Assembly: GCF_030816965.1 (NCBI RefSeq)
Contig: NZ_JAUSYQ010000002.1
Location: 1-64,000, forward strand
DNA length: 64,000 nucleotides
Reading direction: 5' to 3'
Source: Streptomyces canus
GTDB lineage: Bacteria > Actinomycetota > Actinomycetes > Streptomycetales > Streptomycetaceae
Both the position numbers and the translations under genes were made by a program. This document shows positions 9,740 to 18,736 of this stretch, one piece after another (the stretch's first letter is position 1; each line of letters opens with the position of its first letter). The notes under the pieces are model-generated. The model ran no database searches and was not told where the DNA came from. It saw nothing but the letters and a program-made list of their open reading frames with translations.

Positions 9740-10928
9740 CGAACACCGCCGCGATGTCGGACGGGTCGTAGCCGACCGCGTAGTGGGTGGGTGTGCGCGG
9801 CTTGGCGTAGTGCGCGGCCATCACGTCGAAGAGTTCTTCGACGCGGACGGTCAGGTACCGGTTGGTGGTTTGGATGTTCGCGTGCCGAAGGACGGCCTGG
9901 ACCTCTTCCAGCTTGAGCGTGCCGCCGTTGGCCATGCGGTAGGCGGCGGTGTGCCGCATGTCGTGCAGCGACCAGTTCGTCCCGAGCTTGGCGTTGGCCC
10001 GCTGGATAACTCGTCGCATCGCCCAGTAGCTCAGTGGCCTGTCCTGTCCGTGCCGGGTCCGCCAGAGAGGCTCGCCTGGGGGAGGAGTTCCGCGCTGATC
10101 GAGGTAGCTGGCCAGCCGGAGGAACGCCGCCGGAGAAGCGGGCACCGCCTCGCGGGCCCGGGTGCCCTTGGAGATGACGTAGATCTTCTGGCCGGACCAG
10201 TCGATGTCCTCCAGGCCCACCCCGAGGAGCTCTTCCGCCCTTGCGCCGCTGGAGACGTAGAAGTCGAGCAGAGCCCGGTCGCGCTCGCAGCCCATGGCGG
10301 CGAACAGCTCGTCCCAAAGGAGATCTGGGATGGACCGCGGCGGCCGGTCGGCAACCTTCTGCCGCAGCCGGGCCCTGCCCAGCACGGGCGCCGGTTCCAG
10401 GGGGCTGCGATGGCCGAGCACCCGCCGACGCTGCGGCGAGGCCGGCACTGGGTTCACGACCGGCCCTCGGCCCTGGTGCCCGTGGAACTCGTAGAAGCCG
10501 CTGACGACCGACAACGCATGGTTGATCGTTCGCGGCGCGTACCCAGGGCCGAGACTCGCCTTACCTGTACGGATATTCACGGCTCCCGCCGCGCTGCTCT
10601 GGGACGAGCGACGCTGACGCTGGGGATTGCGGGCCGACCGCAGCCACCCCGCAAGGACCGCGACTTCGGCCTCCGTCGCCTTCTCCCATGCCGTGCCCAG
10701 CAGCCACAGCAGCCGGAACCAGCGCAGGAGCCCGTAGGCGTAGCTCCGCCCGGTCAGTGGGCTGCAGTCGCCCAGGGCCAGGTTTCGCAAGTAGGCGGTC
10801 ACCGGCTCCACTTCGCTGCTGAAGCCGTTCACGACGATGTACGGAGGGTGCTGCCCCTCGGCCGGGACGACTGCCCCGGCCGAGGGGACGACAGCACGTC
10901 CCTCCATCAGTTCCTGTCGGAGATCCAC
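9732..10928 (-). CDS. Tyrosine recombinase, Tn554 TnpA-like
   Basis: 398 residues. The N-terminal SAM-like DNA-binding domain (VTAYLRNLALGDCSPLTGRS, LLRWFRLLWLLGTAWEKATE) is followed by the catalytic domain with R230 (SSGARAEEL), K254 (ISKGTR), H322-x-x-R325 (LHDMRHTAAY), H349 (LRHANIQTT) and Y358 (NRYLTV). All active-site residues are present. GTG at 10928 has AAGGAG 6 bases upstream. The next recombinase starts inside its stop region, so the two form one operon. Paired recombinases of unequal size are the hallmark of Tn554-like transposition modules, which insert by site-specific recombination without terminal inverted repeats. Confidence 0.85.
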   Translation of the reverse strand: MDLRQELMEGRAVVPSAGAVVPAEGQHPPYIVVNGFSSEVEPVTAYLRNLALGDCSPLTGRSYAYGLLRWFRLLWLLGTAWEKATEAEVAVLAGWLRSARNPQRQRRSSQSSAAGAVNIRTGKASLGPGYAPRTINHALSVVSGFYEFHGHQGRGPVVNPVPASPQRRRVLGHRSPLEPAPVLGRARLRQKVADRPPRSIPDLLWDELFAAMGCERDRALLDFYVSSGARAEELLGVGLEDIDWSGQKIYVISKGTRAREAVPASPAAFLRLASYLDQRGTPPPGEPLWRTRHGQDRPLSYWAMRRVIQRANAKLGTNWSLHDMRHTAAYRMANGGTLKLEEVQAVLRHANIQTTNRYLTVRVEELFDVMAAHYAKPRTPTHYAVGYDPSDIAAVFGA

Positions 10929-10940
10929 TCCACACTCCTT

Positions 10941-10965
10941 GATCGCGTGAGTCGGTCACGCGATC
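10941..10965. promoter_or_regulatory. Perfect inverted repeat upstream of the recombinase operon
   Basis: GATCGCGTGA and TCACGCGATC form a perfect 10-bp inverted repeat around a 5-base centre (GTCGG). It lies 12 bases upstream of the GTG start of the TnpA-like gene and touches its ribosome-site region. This fits an operator or a translational control hairpin. It could also be a recombination core site at the element end. Confidence 0.6.
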
Positions 10966-11508
10966 AACGAGCCTGAGAAAGTGCAGATAACGGAGCATTC
11001 TTCCAAGTTGGCGGCGGTTCTTCGCAGCTAGCGAGCCTCTTCTACCAGCGTGCCGCCGACAAGGCGCGAACGAGTCTCAATCTTCACCCGCGTGGCCTCG
11101 ATCGGCGTTGCACCAGCCGCTGTTGAGGCCTCGTTGGCGAAGGCAACTTCCCGCTGCCGGCGCAGCGCGGCCGTTCTGCCGCTCGACCGGCTCCGCGATG
11201 GCCGGGTCCAGGCGCCGCTCGCTCCATGCCGCCCGGTGTGCGGCGAGCGCCTGGTGGAAGCCGGGCGAGGTCATCTCCCGGCTTCTCACGGGAACTTCGC
11301 TCGCGGCCAGCGGGCCGCTGTCGTCTGTCCTCTGTCGTACGGATAATCGAGCTGCTGCCACGCAGATGACCGTGGTGCGCACGTTCCTGTCCCTCGCCGG
11401 CGACCTCAAGGTGGCACCGGCTCCGCTGCGCACGGCAAGCGCTCGATGCGGACCTGGATCTTGCCTTTGCCCCCGGTCAAACCTGCGGAGCACGACAAGT
11501 GCAGTGGG
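10966..11508. other. Decayed region, no intact gene
   Basis: No complete gene found. On the minus strand two frames can be joined across one indel: FHQALAAHRAAWSERRLDPA, then EVAFANEASTAAGATPIEAT followed by VKIETRSRLVGGTLVEEA, ending near 11040. The composition is protein-like, suggesting a frameshifted gene of about 90 codons that I cannot identify. It lies where the 5' flank of the recombinase element would be. Confidence 0.35.
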
Positions 11509-12357
11509 CTACGGAGCAGTCCAGATTCCCCGGAGTATCTCGATACCCACTCGGTCTGTGTCCTCCGGTACCGCGTTCAGGCGGTGGATCAGCACCCAGC
11601 GACCGTCGTCCATCGCTCCGGCGAAGAGGGAGGCGTGGCGTGTCGCCCCGTTGTGCCACCGCAAGGAGCCGGACGTCTGCCAGCTCGGCGCGGGCTCCCC
11701 CAGTCGGCGCTCCACCAAGAGTCGTACCACCAGGTCGGCCGCCGCACGGGGAGTTGCCCACAGGCCTCCCGCCGGCAAGATCGCGCCGCCCATCTTCCAC
11801 GGCCTGCGGGCGCGGCCGAGAAGCCCGGGGGTCGGCAGACGTCGGCCAGGATCGGGGTTGGAGGTCACCTCTGTGATGCCGAGCGGCCGCAGGACGTACT
11901 CGGTCACCAGCTTCTCGTACGTCGTCCCCGAGGCGGCGGTCAGGGCCGCGCCGAGCACTGCGTAGCCAAGGTTGGAGTACTCCTCTATCTCGCCAGCTGG
12001 GTGCGTGGCGAGCGTGTCGAGTCGGGGCAGCAGCCGGTCCAACGCGGCGCGGTTGAACGTTGCGTACGGGTCACGGCGGGAGTGACGACCGGGTGGCAGG
12101 CGGGGAAGGCCAGAGGTATGCCGGGCCAGGTGCAAAAGCGTGATCCCTGTGCCCGGGGCAACGGGAAGCCACCGCTCGACGGGGTCGTCGAGCGCCAGCG
12201 CCCCGGACGTGGCCATACGGGTCAGCGCTGTGCCCGTGACAACTTTGGTGAGCGAGGCGATCTGAACGAAGCGGTCGACGGCGTGACCGTTGCTGCAAGC
12301 CGGCGGGCCCGTGTTGCTGAACACGCAGGTCGGAATGCGTCGCACGGCGGCCCTCAC
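11509..12357 (-). CDS. Serine hydrolase, class C beta-lactamase-like
   Basis: About 280 residues of the beta-lactamase/transpeptidase-like fold. The catalytic tetrad SLTK lies in FVQIASLTKVVTGTALTRMA, the YSN motif in EEYSNLGYAVLGAAL, and HNG takes the place of KTG (SLRWHNGATRH). HTSGLPRLPPG is also typical. No signal peptide or membrane segment is evident, so it is probably cytoplasmic and acts as an esterase or peptidase rather than a true beta-lactamase. The start is uncertain: the frame is open to 12498, but similarity to the family starts near VRRIPTCVFSN, so the GTG at 12357 is used. No strong ribosome site is visible. Confidence 0.7.
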   Translation of the reverse strand: MRAAVRRIPTCVFSNTGPPACSNGHAVDRFVQIASLTKVVTGTALTRMATSGALALDDPVERWLPVAPGTGITLLHLARHTSGLPRLPPGRHSRRDPYATFNRAALDRLLPRLDTLATHPAGEIEEYSNLGYAVLGAALTAASGTTYEKLVTEYVLRPLGITEVTSNPDPGRRLPTPGLLGRARRPWKMGGAILPAGGLWATPRAAADLVVRLLVERRLGEPAPSWQTSGSLRWHNGATRHASLFAGAMDDGRWVLIHRLNAVPEDTDRVGIEILRGIWTAP

Positions 12358-12569
12358 GCGCCGCGCGGCGGCACTGCGTCGTAGGCGACGACGGGTAGTG
12401 ACGTCGCTGCCGAGGGCGATGGCTTGACACGGCGGTGGGTCACGGGGTCTCCGTCCAGTGCTGCAACAGGGCCTCTCGTTCGGCCGGGCGAGGGGCACGT
12501 GATCTGGGGGAATTCATCAGCCAGTGAGCCTGTTCCAGTCTGCCCGCCCCGAGCGTGGGGTTCGACTGG

Positions 12570-12815
12570 TTATGCACCTTCGGTGTCCAGTCGCTCCGCG
12601 GACTGGAGCAGATACTCGGGAAGCTTTGAACTGGCCCCCAACACCTCGATGCCGATGAGGCGGCCCTGCTCGTCGAAGTCGAGGTTGATCATGCCGTCGA
12701 CGTCCACTGGATCGCGGGGATACATGCGCGCGGTTTTCACGCGAGCCTGCGGTTCGGTGAGGTATGCGTACGCTGCGTCCACGGTCTTGTCGTAGGTGAT
12801 TCTGACGTCTGCCAA
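12570..12815 (-). CDS. DUF2283 domain protein
   Basis: 81 residues: ADVRITYDKTVDAAYAYLTE, then the acidic GMINLDFDEQGRLIGIEVLG strand-turn-strand and a C-terminal helix. This is the compact DUF2283 fold, common in bacteria and often linked to mobile or defence loci; its function is unknown. The start is taken as TTG 12815, with GGGAG about 10 bases upstream, because no ATG or GTG lies in frame before the domain. Confidence 0.65.
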   Translation of the reverse strand: MADVRITYDKTVDAAYAYLTEPQARVKTARMYPRDPVDVDGMINLDFDEQGRLIGIEVLGASSKLPEYLLQSAERLDTEGA

Positions 12816-12975
12816 GGTGAGCGGTCTCCCAGGCTGTCGTTGATGGTGGGCGCTGTCCTTGTCCTCATGCCTCCGCCACAACCTCACTGGCCGTTCTCTA
12901 TCCGGTCGTGCGCTCCTTCTGGTTCGAACGGGATCCTGGATCGGGTGACTTGTTGGCTGGTGGGGCATAGAGGAA

Positions 12976-13026
12976 GGGCCTCTTGGTAGCTCGCGGTTGT
13001 CGAGTCCAGCGAGAAACAAGAGGCCC
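12976..13026. repeat. IS-end hairpin relic, copy 1
   Basis: GGGCCTCTTG (12976-12985) pairs perfectly with CAAGAGGCCC (13017-13026), with an inner GCTCGC/GCGAG pairing. A closely similar structure lies at 57960-58011, and both are followed by a TGTCG sequence that leads into transposase-like codons. I read them as 5' ends of related IS elements. Confidence 0.45.
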
Positions 13027-13133
13027 TGTTGTCGAAGTGTCGCGTGGTCGTGGTTGCCGGGTCCAGTCCGTCCACTCCTGGGTGTGACTGTCTCGCCCAT
13101 CGGTTCGGGAACGCGGCCGACCGGCCAGAGCGC

Positions 13134-13286
13134 CGACCCCGGTACGGCTCGGACATGAGCGATACGGAGTGGGCACTGGTGCGGGATCTGCTGCCGGTTC
13201 CGGGATGGCTGGCGGGCCGGGGCAGCCGTCCGGAGGGCTACTGCCACCGGCAGATGATCGACGCGGTGCGCTACCTCGTCGACAAC
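13134..13286 (+). pseudogene. IS5-like transposase N-terminal relic
   Basis: About 50 codons read RPRYGSDMSDTEWALVRDLL, then PVPGWLAGRGSRPEGYCHRQ and MIDAVRYLVDN, the typical N-terminal domain of Streptomyces IS5-group transposases. Similarity stops abruptly at 13286, about 55 bases before the end of the LAXTG protein gene on the other strand. The catalytic domain is missing. It probably belongs with the hairpin just upstream. Confidence 0.7.
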
Positions 13287-13342
13287 TGGCGACTTCGGGG
13301 GAGCGGGTCGCCGACCGGGCCAGGTGCCGTGAGTCCTTCTCG

Positions 13343-14902
13343 TCAGGCCTTCCTGCGCCGCACGAAGAACACCAGCGCGCCACCGATCAGCAGGGCGCCC
13401 GCGCCCACCGCGCCGGCGACGGGCAGCGCACTGCTGCTGCCCGTGCTGGCGAGCGAGCCGGTCACGGCCGCGTCGGCGACCGTCCGGGTCTTGACGTCGT
13501 TGCCGTTGTCGCCCGTGGCGGCGGGGGACGCGGAGGCCGAGGCGGTGGCGCTGTCGGCGTCCTCGACCTCGACGGTGACGGGCGCGGTGTTGTTGGCCTG
13601 GTTGTCGTCGAACTCCAGGGTGTTGTCGTACGCCGTGGTCGCCTTGGCCGCACCGGTGGTGGTGTCGGCACCGTCACGGATCTCGAGGCCGAAGCTGAAG
13701 GTACGGGTGTCCCCGACCTCGAACCCGGTCTCCAGAGGGTTGCAGACGTACTGCGGCTCGCCGGGGGTCTGCTCGCCGTTGCCCATCTGCACGTCGGGGA
13801 GCCACACGCTGCACCACTTGGGGATCTCCACGGCCCTGGTGCCGGTGGGGACGGTGAACAGCAGCGCCGGCTGGTCGTCGCTGAAGTTGTTGTCCATCCG
13901 GGCGGGGCCCTCGTTGCTCAACGAGAGGTTCACGTGCACCAGGTCGCCCGGCGCGCCCTCGGCGGTGTCGCCGCCCGCGGCCATGTCGGCGGAGTTGTCG
14001 GCCAGCACGTACTGCCTGCCGATCTTCGTGCCGGAGGTGTCCGCGGCTCCGGCGGCGACCAGGGAGAGCTTCGGACCGCTCCCCGACGGCGCCTTGGCGC
14101 CCGACAGGGGCAGGGCCTCGCGGCGGACGAACTCGTAGAGGGCCTGGTGGGTCACCTCCAGGTCCAGCGGCTGGTCCAGCCGGTAGCTCTTGCCGGGCTC
14201 GACGACCGTGTCGAAGGTGCACAGCGCCTGCTCGGAGGGGCCGCCGTACGGGTCTGCGTTGACCGTGGAGTAGGCGCAGTTGGAGAACCGGTCGGCGTAC
14301 GCGAGGCCTCGGGTGGTGAGCACCTTCAGCTGGACCCCGTCGGCGGGCACGGAACCGGTGTTGCTGATGATGACCGGCGTCCCGATCGTGGTCCCCGGCT
14401 TGTCGCCCTTGCGGTCGGCCAACTTGTTCACCGTCAACTCGGCGGAGCCCACCGTCATTTGGACGGAGGTGGAGACCACCGTGCCGTTGGACGACGTGCC
14501 CTTCATGATCACCGTGCCGGTGGTGCCGGGCGGCGTGTCAGGCTTGGGGTTGATGTCCGCGATGCCGCCGGCGGTATCGCCCTCGGCAACCTCCGCGAGG
14601 GTGGGCCCCGTGTAGACGTCGTCAGCAGGCTTGCCGTTGACGGTGAGCCAGCTTTTGACGTCGGTCAGGTCCATGCTGATGGTGACGTCCTTCGCGACAC
14701 CGGGCCCGTCGTTGCGGAGCAGCCAGCTCACCTGTGGCGGATCATCGCTCGGTGGCATGGGCAACGCGATCTTGTCCTGGCGCATCTTGATGTGCACGAC
14801 CGGGCCGTCCGCGGACTGCGCCGATGTCGCGGGCAGCCATGCGACGACGACGGCCGCGACGGTGGTCAGCACGGCCCCCGCCATGCGTCGGCAGTTGATC
14901 AT
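13343..14902 (-). CDS. LAXTG-anchored cell-wall surface protein
   Basis: 519 residues. N-terminal signal peptide: MINCRRMAGAVLTTVAAVVV with cleavage after a SAQS-like site. The body has two or three beta-rich modules of the DUF11/CARDB kind (LLRNDGPGVAKDVTISMDLT; VIISNTGSVPADGVQLKVLT), then a Ser/Ala-rich spacer. The C-terminus is a sorting signal: LASTG, a hydrophobic helix (LPVAGAVGAGALLIGGALVF) and the tail RRRKA. LAXTG is the signal of class E sortases in Streptomyces, so the protein should be attached to peptidoglycan. GGAGG precedes the chosen ATG 14902. The gene directly upstream is a sortase relic. Confidence 0.8.
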   Translation of the reverse strand: MINCRRMAGAVLTTVAAVVVAWLPATSAQSADGPVVHIKMRQDKIALPMPPSDDPPQVSWLLRNDGPGVAKDVTISMDLTDVKSWLTVNGKPADDVYTGPTLAEVAEGDTAGGIADINPKPDTPPGTTGTVIMKGTSSNGTVVSTSVQMTVGSAELTVNKLADRKGDKPGTTIGTPVIISNTGSVPADGVQLKVLTTRGLAYADRFSNCAYSTVNADPYGGPSEQALCTFDTVVEPGKSYRLDQPLDLEVTHQALYEFVRREALPLSGAKAPSGSGPKLSLVAAGAADTSGTKIGRQYVLADNSADMAAGGDTAEGAPGDLVHVNLSLSNEGPARMDNNFSDDQPALLFTVPTGTRAVEIPKWCSVWLPDVQMGNGEQTPGEPQYVCNPLETGFEVGDTRTFSFGLEIRDGADTTTGAAKATTAYDNTLEFDDNQANNTAPVTVEVEDADSATASASASPAATGDNGNDVKTRTVADAAVTGSLASTGSSSALPVAGAVGAGALLIGGALVFFVRRRKA

Positions 14903-14983
14903 CCTGGGTCCCTCCCCGTGGAGCGTGTCTCGCTCCGCCAGCCACTCAGACATCCGGCGGCTACCGAGGGTTGCCCCCGAGTT

Positions 14984-15105
14984 CTACCGACCGCCCGTCA
15001 GATACGCCGAGACAACGACGTTCGCGGAGTAACCGCGGCTCGGCCGGTCGAAGGCGCCGCCGCAGGTGATCAGGCGCAGTTCGGCGCTGCAGCGGACGTG
15101 CGCCT
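14984..15105 (-). pseudogene. Class E/F-type sortase, C-terminal relic
   Basis: The last 35 or so codons of a sortase are preserved in frame: CSAELRLITCGGAFDR, then YSANVVVSAYLTGGR and stop 14984-14986. LITC contains the catalytic cysteine and R in AFDR the likely catalytic arginine of actinobacterial class E/F sortases. Upstream sequence drifts into frames without sortase character, so the N-terminal two thirds, including the catalytic histidine, are gone. It lies 82 bp upstream of the LAXTG substrate gene in the same orientation. Confidence 0.65.
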
Positions 15106-15369
15106 GGCGCCCCGCAGCCCGCAACCGCGTCAAACGCTGACTGCCCTGGCCCGGCCCGGCGGAGCCCTGTGCCGGCCAGTCCCAACAGGAGGGGCTCGGT
15201 CAGGCGGGAGGTCATCTCGATGTAGGTGCCAGCGGCGGTCAGGCCGGAGGAGCGGGCCAGCAGATCCACACACGCTTGGTTCTCCAGCGCCCGTGCTCGA
15301 CTTGGGCCTGCCGCAGTGACAGCGCCGATTTTCTTCACGCCCACGCGAGGAGATGCTGCCCGCTGACCC

Positions 15370-16530
15370 TCAGTTAGTACCTTGCTGGGAGGCTGGACGC
15401 AGGGACGGCGGCAGACCGCGCACACCGTCGAGTGTGGCCCCATCCAGGTTCGCCCCCCTGAGATTTGCCCCGGCGAGGTTGGCTCCGGTGAGATCCCCCT
15501 CTGCCAGGCGCGCTCCGGACAGGTCGCAACGGGATAGTTTCGCCCCGGCCAGGTTCGCTCGGCGCAGGTCAACTCTGGCCAATCGTGCCTCGATCAGGAC
15601 GGCATCAGTCAGATCCGCCCTGGACAGATTCAGCCCTTCGAGGTTCGCACGCTGAAGGCCCGTGCCCCGCAGGCGAGCGCACCTGACACCAACTTGCTTC
15701 CCGCTCCTGACTTCCTGGAGAAAAACCCCCGGAGCTGGACAAAATGTCGCTTCGGTGAGATTTGCCCCAGTGAGAGTGGCCTGACTTAGATTCGCACCTT
15801 CAAACGAAACGTCGCCCATGTCCGCACACTGAGCAGGTGTGGAACCATCGCAGAACACTGCACCGCTCAGGTCCGCATCCAGGAAACTCACCTCCCGGAG
15901 ATCGGCCAGGAGCTGCGCATTTCTCAGCCGTGCTCCGGTCAGTTCCGCCGCGCTGAAGTCGGCCTCATCCAGGGACGCATGGTCAAGCTGGGCATAGCTG
16001 AAATCCGCCTGCCTGAGTTCGGAACCCGTAAGGTCCGCGCTCACCAGATTGATACCGCGCCGAGTACGTGAATACGCCGGCGCCCACCCGCTCAGGTCGA
16101 TGTGGCTCAAGTTGATTGTCAACCCTTTGTCGCGCTCGGCTTTGCGTCCGGCCAAGACGTTCATCACCGCATCGACATCAGCGGGCGGCCGGTCGTTCGC
16201 GGATTTGCCGGCTTTCGCCACAGAAGCATGGAGCCGGAGGTAGGCCGACAGCACTGAAACTACCCTCGGGTGATCGCGGGTTGAGTCATGCATGATGCGC
16301 TCCAGGGCGTAGCTCCCACCGAGGCGTACATCTGTGGAGTCGGATCCCAAGTTGTTGATTGCAGAGTTGAACCGGGTTGTGATCTCCCCTTGCTCGCTGA
16401 TCCGCAGTTCCTTACTGGTTTGGCCCACCTGCATCCACGTGAACAACAGGGCTACGAGGGCGACCAGTCCCGGAAGGCTGAACAAGGAGCAACGACACCC
16501 ACTGCACAGAAGCACCGCCCGGGTCGGCAC
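15370..16530 (-). CDS. Pentapeptide-repeat membrane protein
   Basis: 386 residues. One N-terminal membrane segment (LFSLPGLVALVALLFTWMQV) leads into a conserved helical region (RISEQGEITTRFNSAINNLG; VRLGGSYALERIMHDS). The C-terminal half is a pentapeptide-repeat beta-helix with units such as ADLTG, ADFSY, ANLSQ, ANLTE, ADLTD, ANLRG, interrupted once by a Cys-containing loop. Membrane-tethered proteins of this shape are common in Streptomyces and have no established role. The start (GTG 16530) is only 89 bp from the left end of the IS1380 element, so the natural N-terminus and promoter may have been cut by the insertion. Confidence 0.8.
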   Translation of the reverse strand: MPTRAVLLCSGCRCSLFSLPGLVALVALLFTWMQVGQTSKELRISEQGEITTRFNSAINNLGSDSTDVRLGGSYALERIMHDSTRDHPRVVSVLSAYLRLHASVAKAGKSANDRPPADVDAVMNVLAGRKAERDKGLTINLSHIDLSGWAPAYSRTRRGINLVSADLTGSELRQADFSYAQLDHASLDEADFSAAELTGARLRNAQLLADLREVSFLDADLSGAVFCDGSTPAQCADMGDVSFEGANLSQATLTGANLTEATFCPAPGVFLQEVRSGKQVGVRCARLRGTGLQRANLEGLNLSRADLTDAVLIEARLARVDLRRANLAGAKLSRCDLSGARLAEGDLTGANLAGANLRGANLDGATLDGVRGLPPSLRPASQQGTN

Positions 16531-16618
16531 GTCGGCTCTGCCGATGCCGGTGCGGCCGGAAGGCTCGCCGACTTCTGATGCGGTGGAACCGACCGAGGCT
16601 AGGTGTCCGGATCACGAA

Positions 16619-18296
16619 CTAACCTCGATCTTGCATGAGGGTCCGTCAGCTTGCTGACGAACCCTTTGTGGCGAGTGTTGGTGCGGAATTCCGGAGTCTG
16701 GGCAGGTTGAGTGCCCGGCTGTCGCGTCGGGTGTGCGCCGGGTTCCACGGCTCCGGTGGGCTGGTGCTGCTCGCAGGGGCGGGAATGTACTGGTCAGCCG
16801 GGGTTCGGTAGGGCCTGGAGCCGGTCCAGGGCATCGGTGATCACGTCAGTCCAGGGCCAGTGCCTGGCCAGGCGGGAGGTAGCGGCGGCGGCCGGTGGTG
16901 ACGAGCTGGGCGGCGGTGGAGAACAGCCGAAGCCGCAGGCGGCGGGGCTCCCAGAGCCGGGCTTGGCCGGTCAGGGCGAGTAGGGGCATCCAGGCCAGCA
17001 GGTCGAGGGCGATCTGGACGATCTCCAGCCAGATCTGGTTCTGCGCGGTGTCGTGGAGAGGGAGATTGCGCAGACCGGTGGCACGGGCGGCGCGGATGCG
17101 GTCCTCGGCACGGGCCCGCTGCCGGTGGCGCAGTTCGAGGGCGGCGATCGCCTCGCTAGCCGTGTTGGTGGCGAAGCAGGTCAACCGCATGCCGTCGGCG
17201 TCGGTGAAACGCAACTGGGCACCGGGGTGCGGCCGCTCCTTGCGCACGATCAGCCGCAGGCCCTTCGGCCAGCCCGTCAGGCAGTCGCCGGCGAGTTCGG
17301 CCACCCAGGCGCCGTCGCGGATGTCGCCGTCGGGTTCCACGGCCGGCGTCCAGGCCGAGGCCGGGACCTTCAGGACGGCCTGGTGGACGGCGTCGGTGAT
17401 GGTCATCCCGACCGAGTACGACAGCCACCGCCCGCGCCGGGCGAGCCAGGCGACGAACTCGTGGGTGCCGCCGCCGGAGTCGGTACGGATCAGCGTCTGA
17501 GGCCCGCGCCGGAGCCGTTTCGGCAGCTGGGCCAGGGCCAGTTTCGTGGCTTCGATGTGGTCGGCGGCGGTGTTGGAGCCAGCGTTGCCGGGCCGCAGCA
17601 GGCCCACGACCGGCTCGCCAGACCCGCCGCGGCCGTGGTCGATGAACCCCATCAGCGGGTGGTGCCCGAACGTCTTCTTCCAGGTCGCGGCGGCGTCCTG
17701 CTTCTCGGAGTGCGCCAGGACGAGGACCCCGTCGATGTCCACGATCACCTGCCCGCCCGCATCCGGCGCCGCGTCACCGGCCAACCGCCAGACGTGTTCA
17801 CGCACTTCGGCACGGGCGGTGCGCAGCGCGGCCAGGACCCGCTTGCCGCCCGAGGCCAGCTGTCCGACCAGGCGAGAGACCGTCGGGTCGGAGGCTACCG
17901 GCCCGAACACGGCCGGCTCAGCCCGCAACAGGGCCACGTCGGCTAGGCAGTCCCCGCCCAGCGCGAGGGCAAGCGCCACATCGAGCAGGATCCTTCCCGG
18001 ATCGTGCACCGCCCGCAGCTTGCGCCACGGCTTAAGCGCCGCCGACATCGCCGCATCCAGACGGGTCTTGCGGGCCGTCTCGGCCAGCAGCACCGCACCG
18101 GCCTGCGAAACCACGCCGCGACCACCGCCCTCGGCGCGGACACGCGGATAGAACCCGATACGCTTCTTCACCTGGAAAGTGCCTCCGGCGGTGGCGGGAA
18201 CAAGGACCTCAGCAATCCTCATTCTCGCTGGTCAGAGGCACTTTCTACGTTCATCATCAACAGATGGACAGCCCACCTCGGAAAGCGCGAGGTTAG
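16619..18296. mobile_element. IS1380-family element, complete
   Basis: CTAACCTCG at 16619-16627 and its complement CGAGGTTAG at 18288-18296 bound a 1,678-bp segment holding one IS1380-type transposase gene on the minus strand; this is the normal length for the family. No identical 4-bp target repeats flank it (left CGAA, right GAAA), so flanks may have rearranged or diverged. The first 58 codons open on the plus strand from 16634 are inside the element and have no recognised function. Fragments of related elements occur at about 18.79 and 47.24-47.52 kb. Confidence 0.75.
16846..18171 (-). CDS. IS1380-family transposase
   Basis: 441 residues from GTG 18171 (VKKRIGFYPRV). DDE-type: VIVDIDGVLVLAHSEK (first Asp), LIRTDSGGGTHEFVAW (second Asp), and the alpha-helical C-terminus RARAEDRIRAARATGLRNLP with the catalytic Glu. 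DHIEATKLALAQLPK and RWLSYSVGMT are family typical. No internal stop or frameshift is seen, so the element may be competent. The frame is open to ATG 18222, but the decayed copy at 47 kb starts at the equivalent GTG, which supports the chosen start. Confidence 0.85.
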   Translation of the reverse strand: MKKRIGFYPRVRAEGGGRGVVSQAGAVLLAETARKTRLDAAMSAALKPWRKLRAVHDPGRILLDVALALALGGDCLADVALLRAEPAVFGPVASDPTVSRLVGQLASGGKRVLAALRTARAEVREHVWRLAGDAAPDAGGQVIVDIDGVLVLAHSEKQDAAATWKKTFGHHPLMGFIDHGRGGSGEPVVGLLRPGNAGSNTAADHIEATKLALAQLPKRLRRGPQTLIRTDSGGGTHEFVAWLARRGRWLSYSVGMTITDAVHQAVLKVPASAWTPAVEPDGDIRDGAWVAELAGDCLTGWPKGLRLIVRKERPHPGAQLRFTDADGMRLTCFATNTASEAIAALELRHRQRARAEDRIRAARATGLRNLPLHDTAQNQIWLEIVQIALDLLAWMPLLALTGQARLWEPRRLRLRLFSTAAQLVTTGRRRYLPPGQALALD

Positions 18297-18736
18297 GAAA
18301 CGCCCTTGCGCAACGACGCGAGGAGGCGGTCGAGGTCCCCGCGTGCCGTGTACGTACGGATCGGGTCGATGTAGTCGCGAGACTCGATGATCTGACCGTC
18401 CCGCACACGCATGACGAAGACGCAGGGCACCTTGGACCTGGCGTCGTCCGGCAACGTGAACTCGTAGGCGAACTCGGCGACGATCACTTCAGGATCGGCG
18501 GTCTCGTGGACGACGACATCGACGACACTCCTCTTCGGCAAGGACTCCCGCATTTCCGGCGGCACCGTGAAGTGCTCCCGGAGCGCACGCCGACTCGTCA
18601 ACGGCTCGGACTCCGGCGTCGCCATCGGATGCCGGACATCGGTAACCTCGCCGTACAGGTCAGGCAACTCGCTTGAGTTCCCGTCGGCGACCCCATGAAC
18701 AAGGCGGAGAAACACCTCACGCGGACTCAGACTCAC
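18293..18736 (-). CDS. SnoaL-like / NTF2-fold protein, 3' end replaced by IS
   Basis: 147 residues: SPREVFLRLVHGVADGNSSE (helix 1), LPDLYGEVTDVRHPM, then the beta sheet VVDVVVHETADPEVIVAEFA and CVFVMRVRDGQIIESRDYID. This is the cone-shaped NTF2 fold of SnoaL-like proteins, used as enzyme or ligand-binding scaffold; the substrate is unknown. GTG 18736 follows a G-rich ribosome site. The TAA stop (18293-18295) lies inside the terminal repeat of the IS1380 element, so the native C-terminus may be truncated by a few residues. The start overlaps the end of the upstream gene by 20 bp. Confidence 0.7.
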   Translation of the reverse strand: MSLSPREVFLRLVHGVADGNSSELPDLYGEVTDVRHPMATPESEPLTSRRALREHFTVPPEMRESLPKRSVVDVVVHETADPEVIVAEFAYEFTLPDDARSKVPCVFVMRVRDGQIIESRDYIDPIRTYTARGDLDRLLASLRKGVS

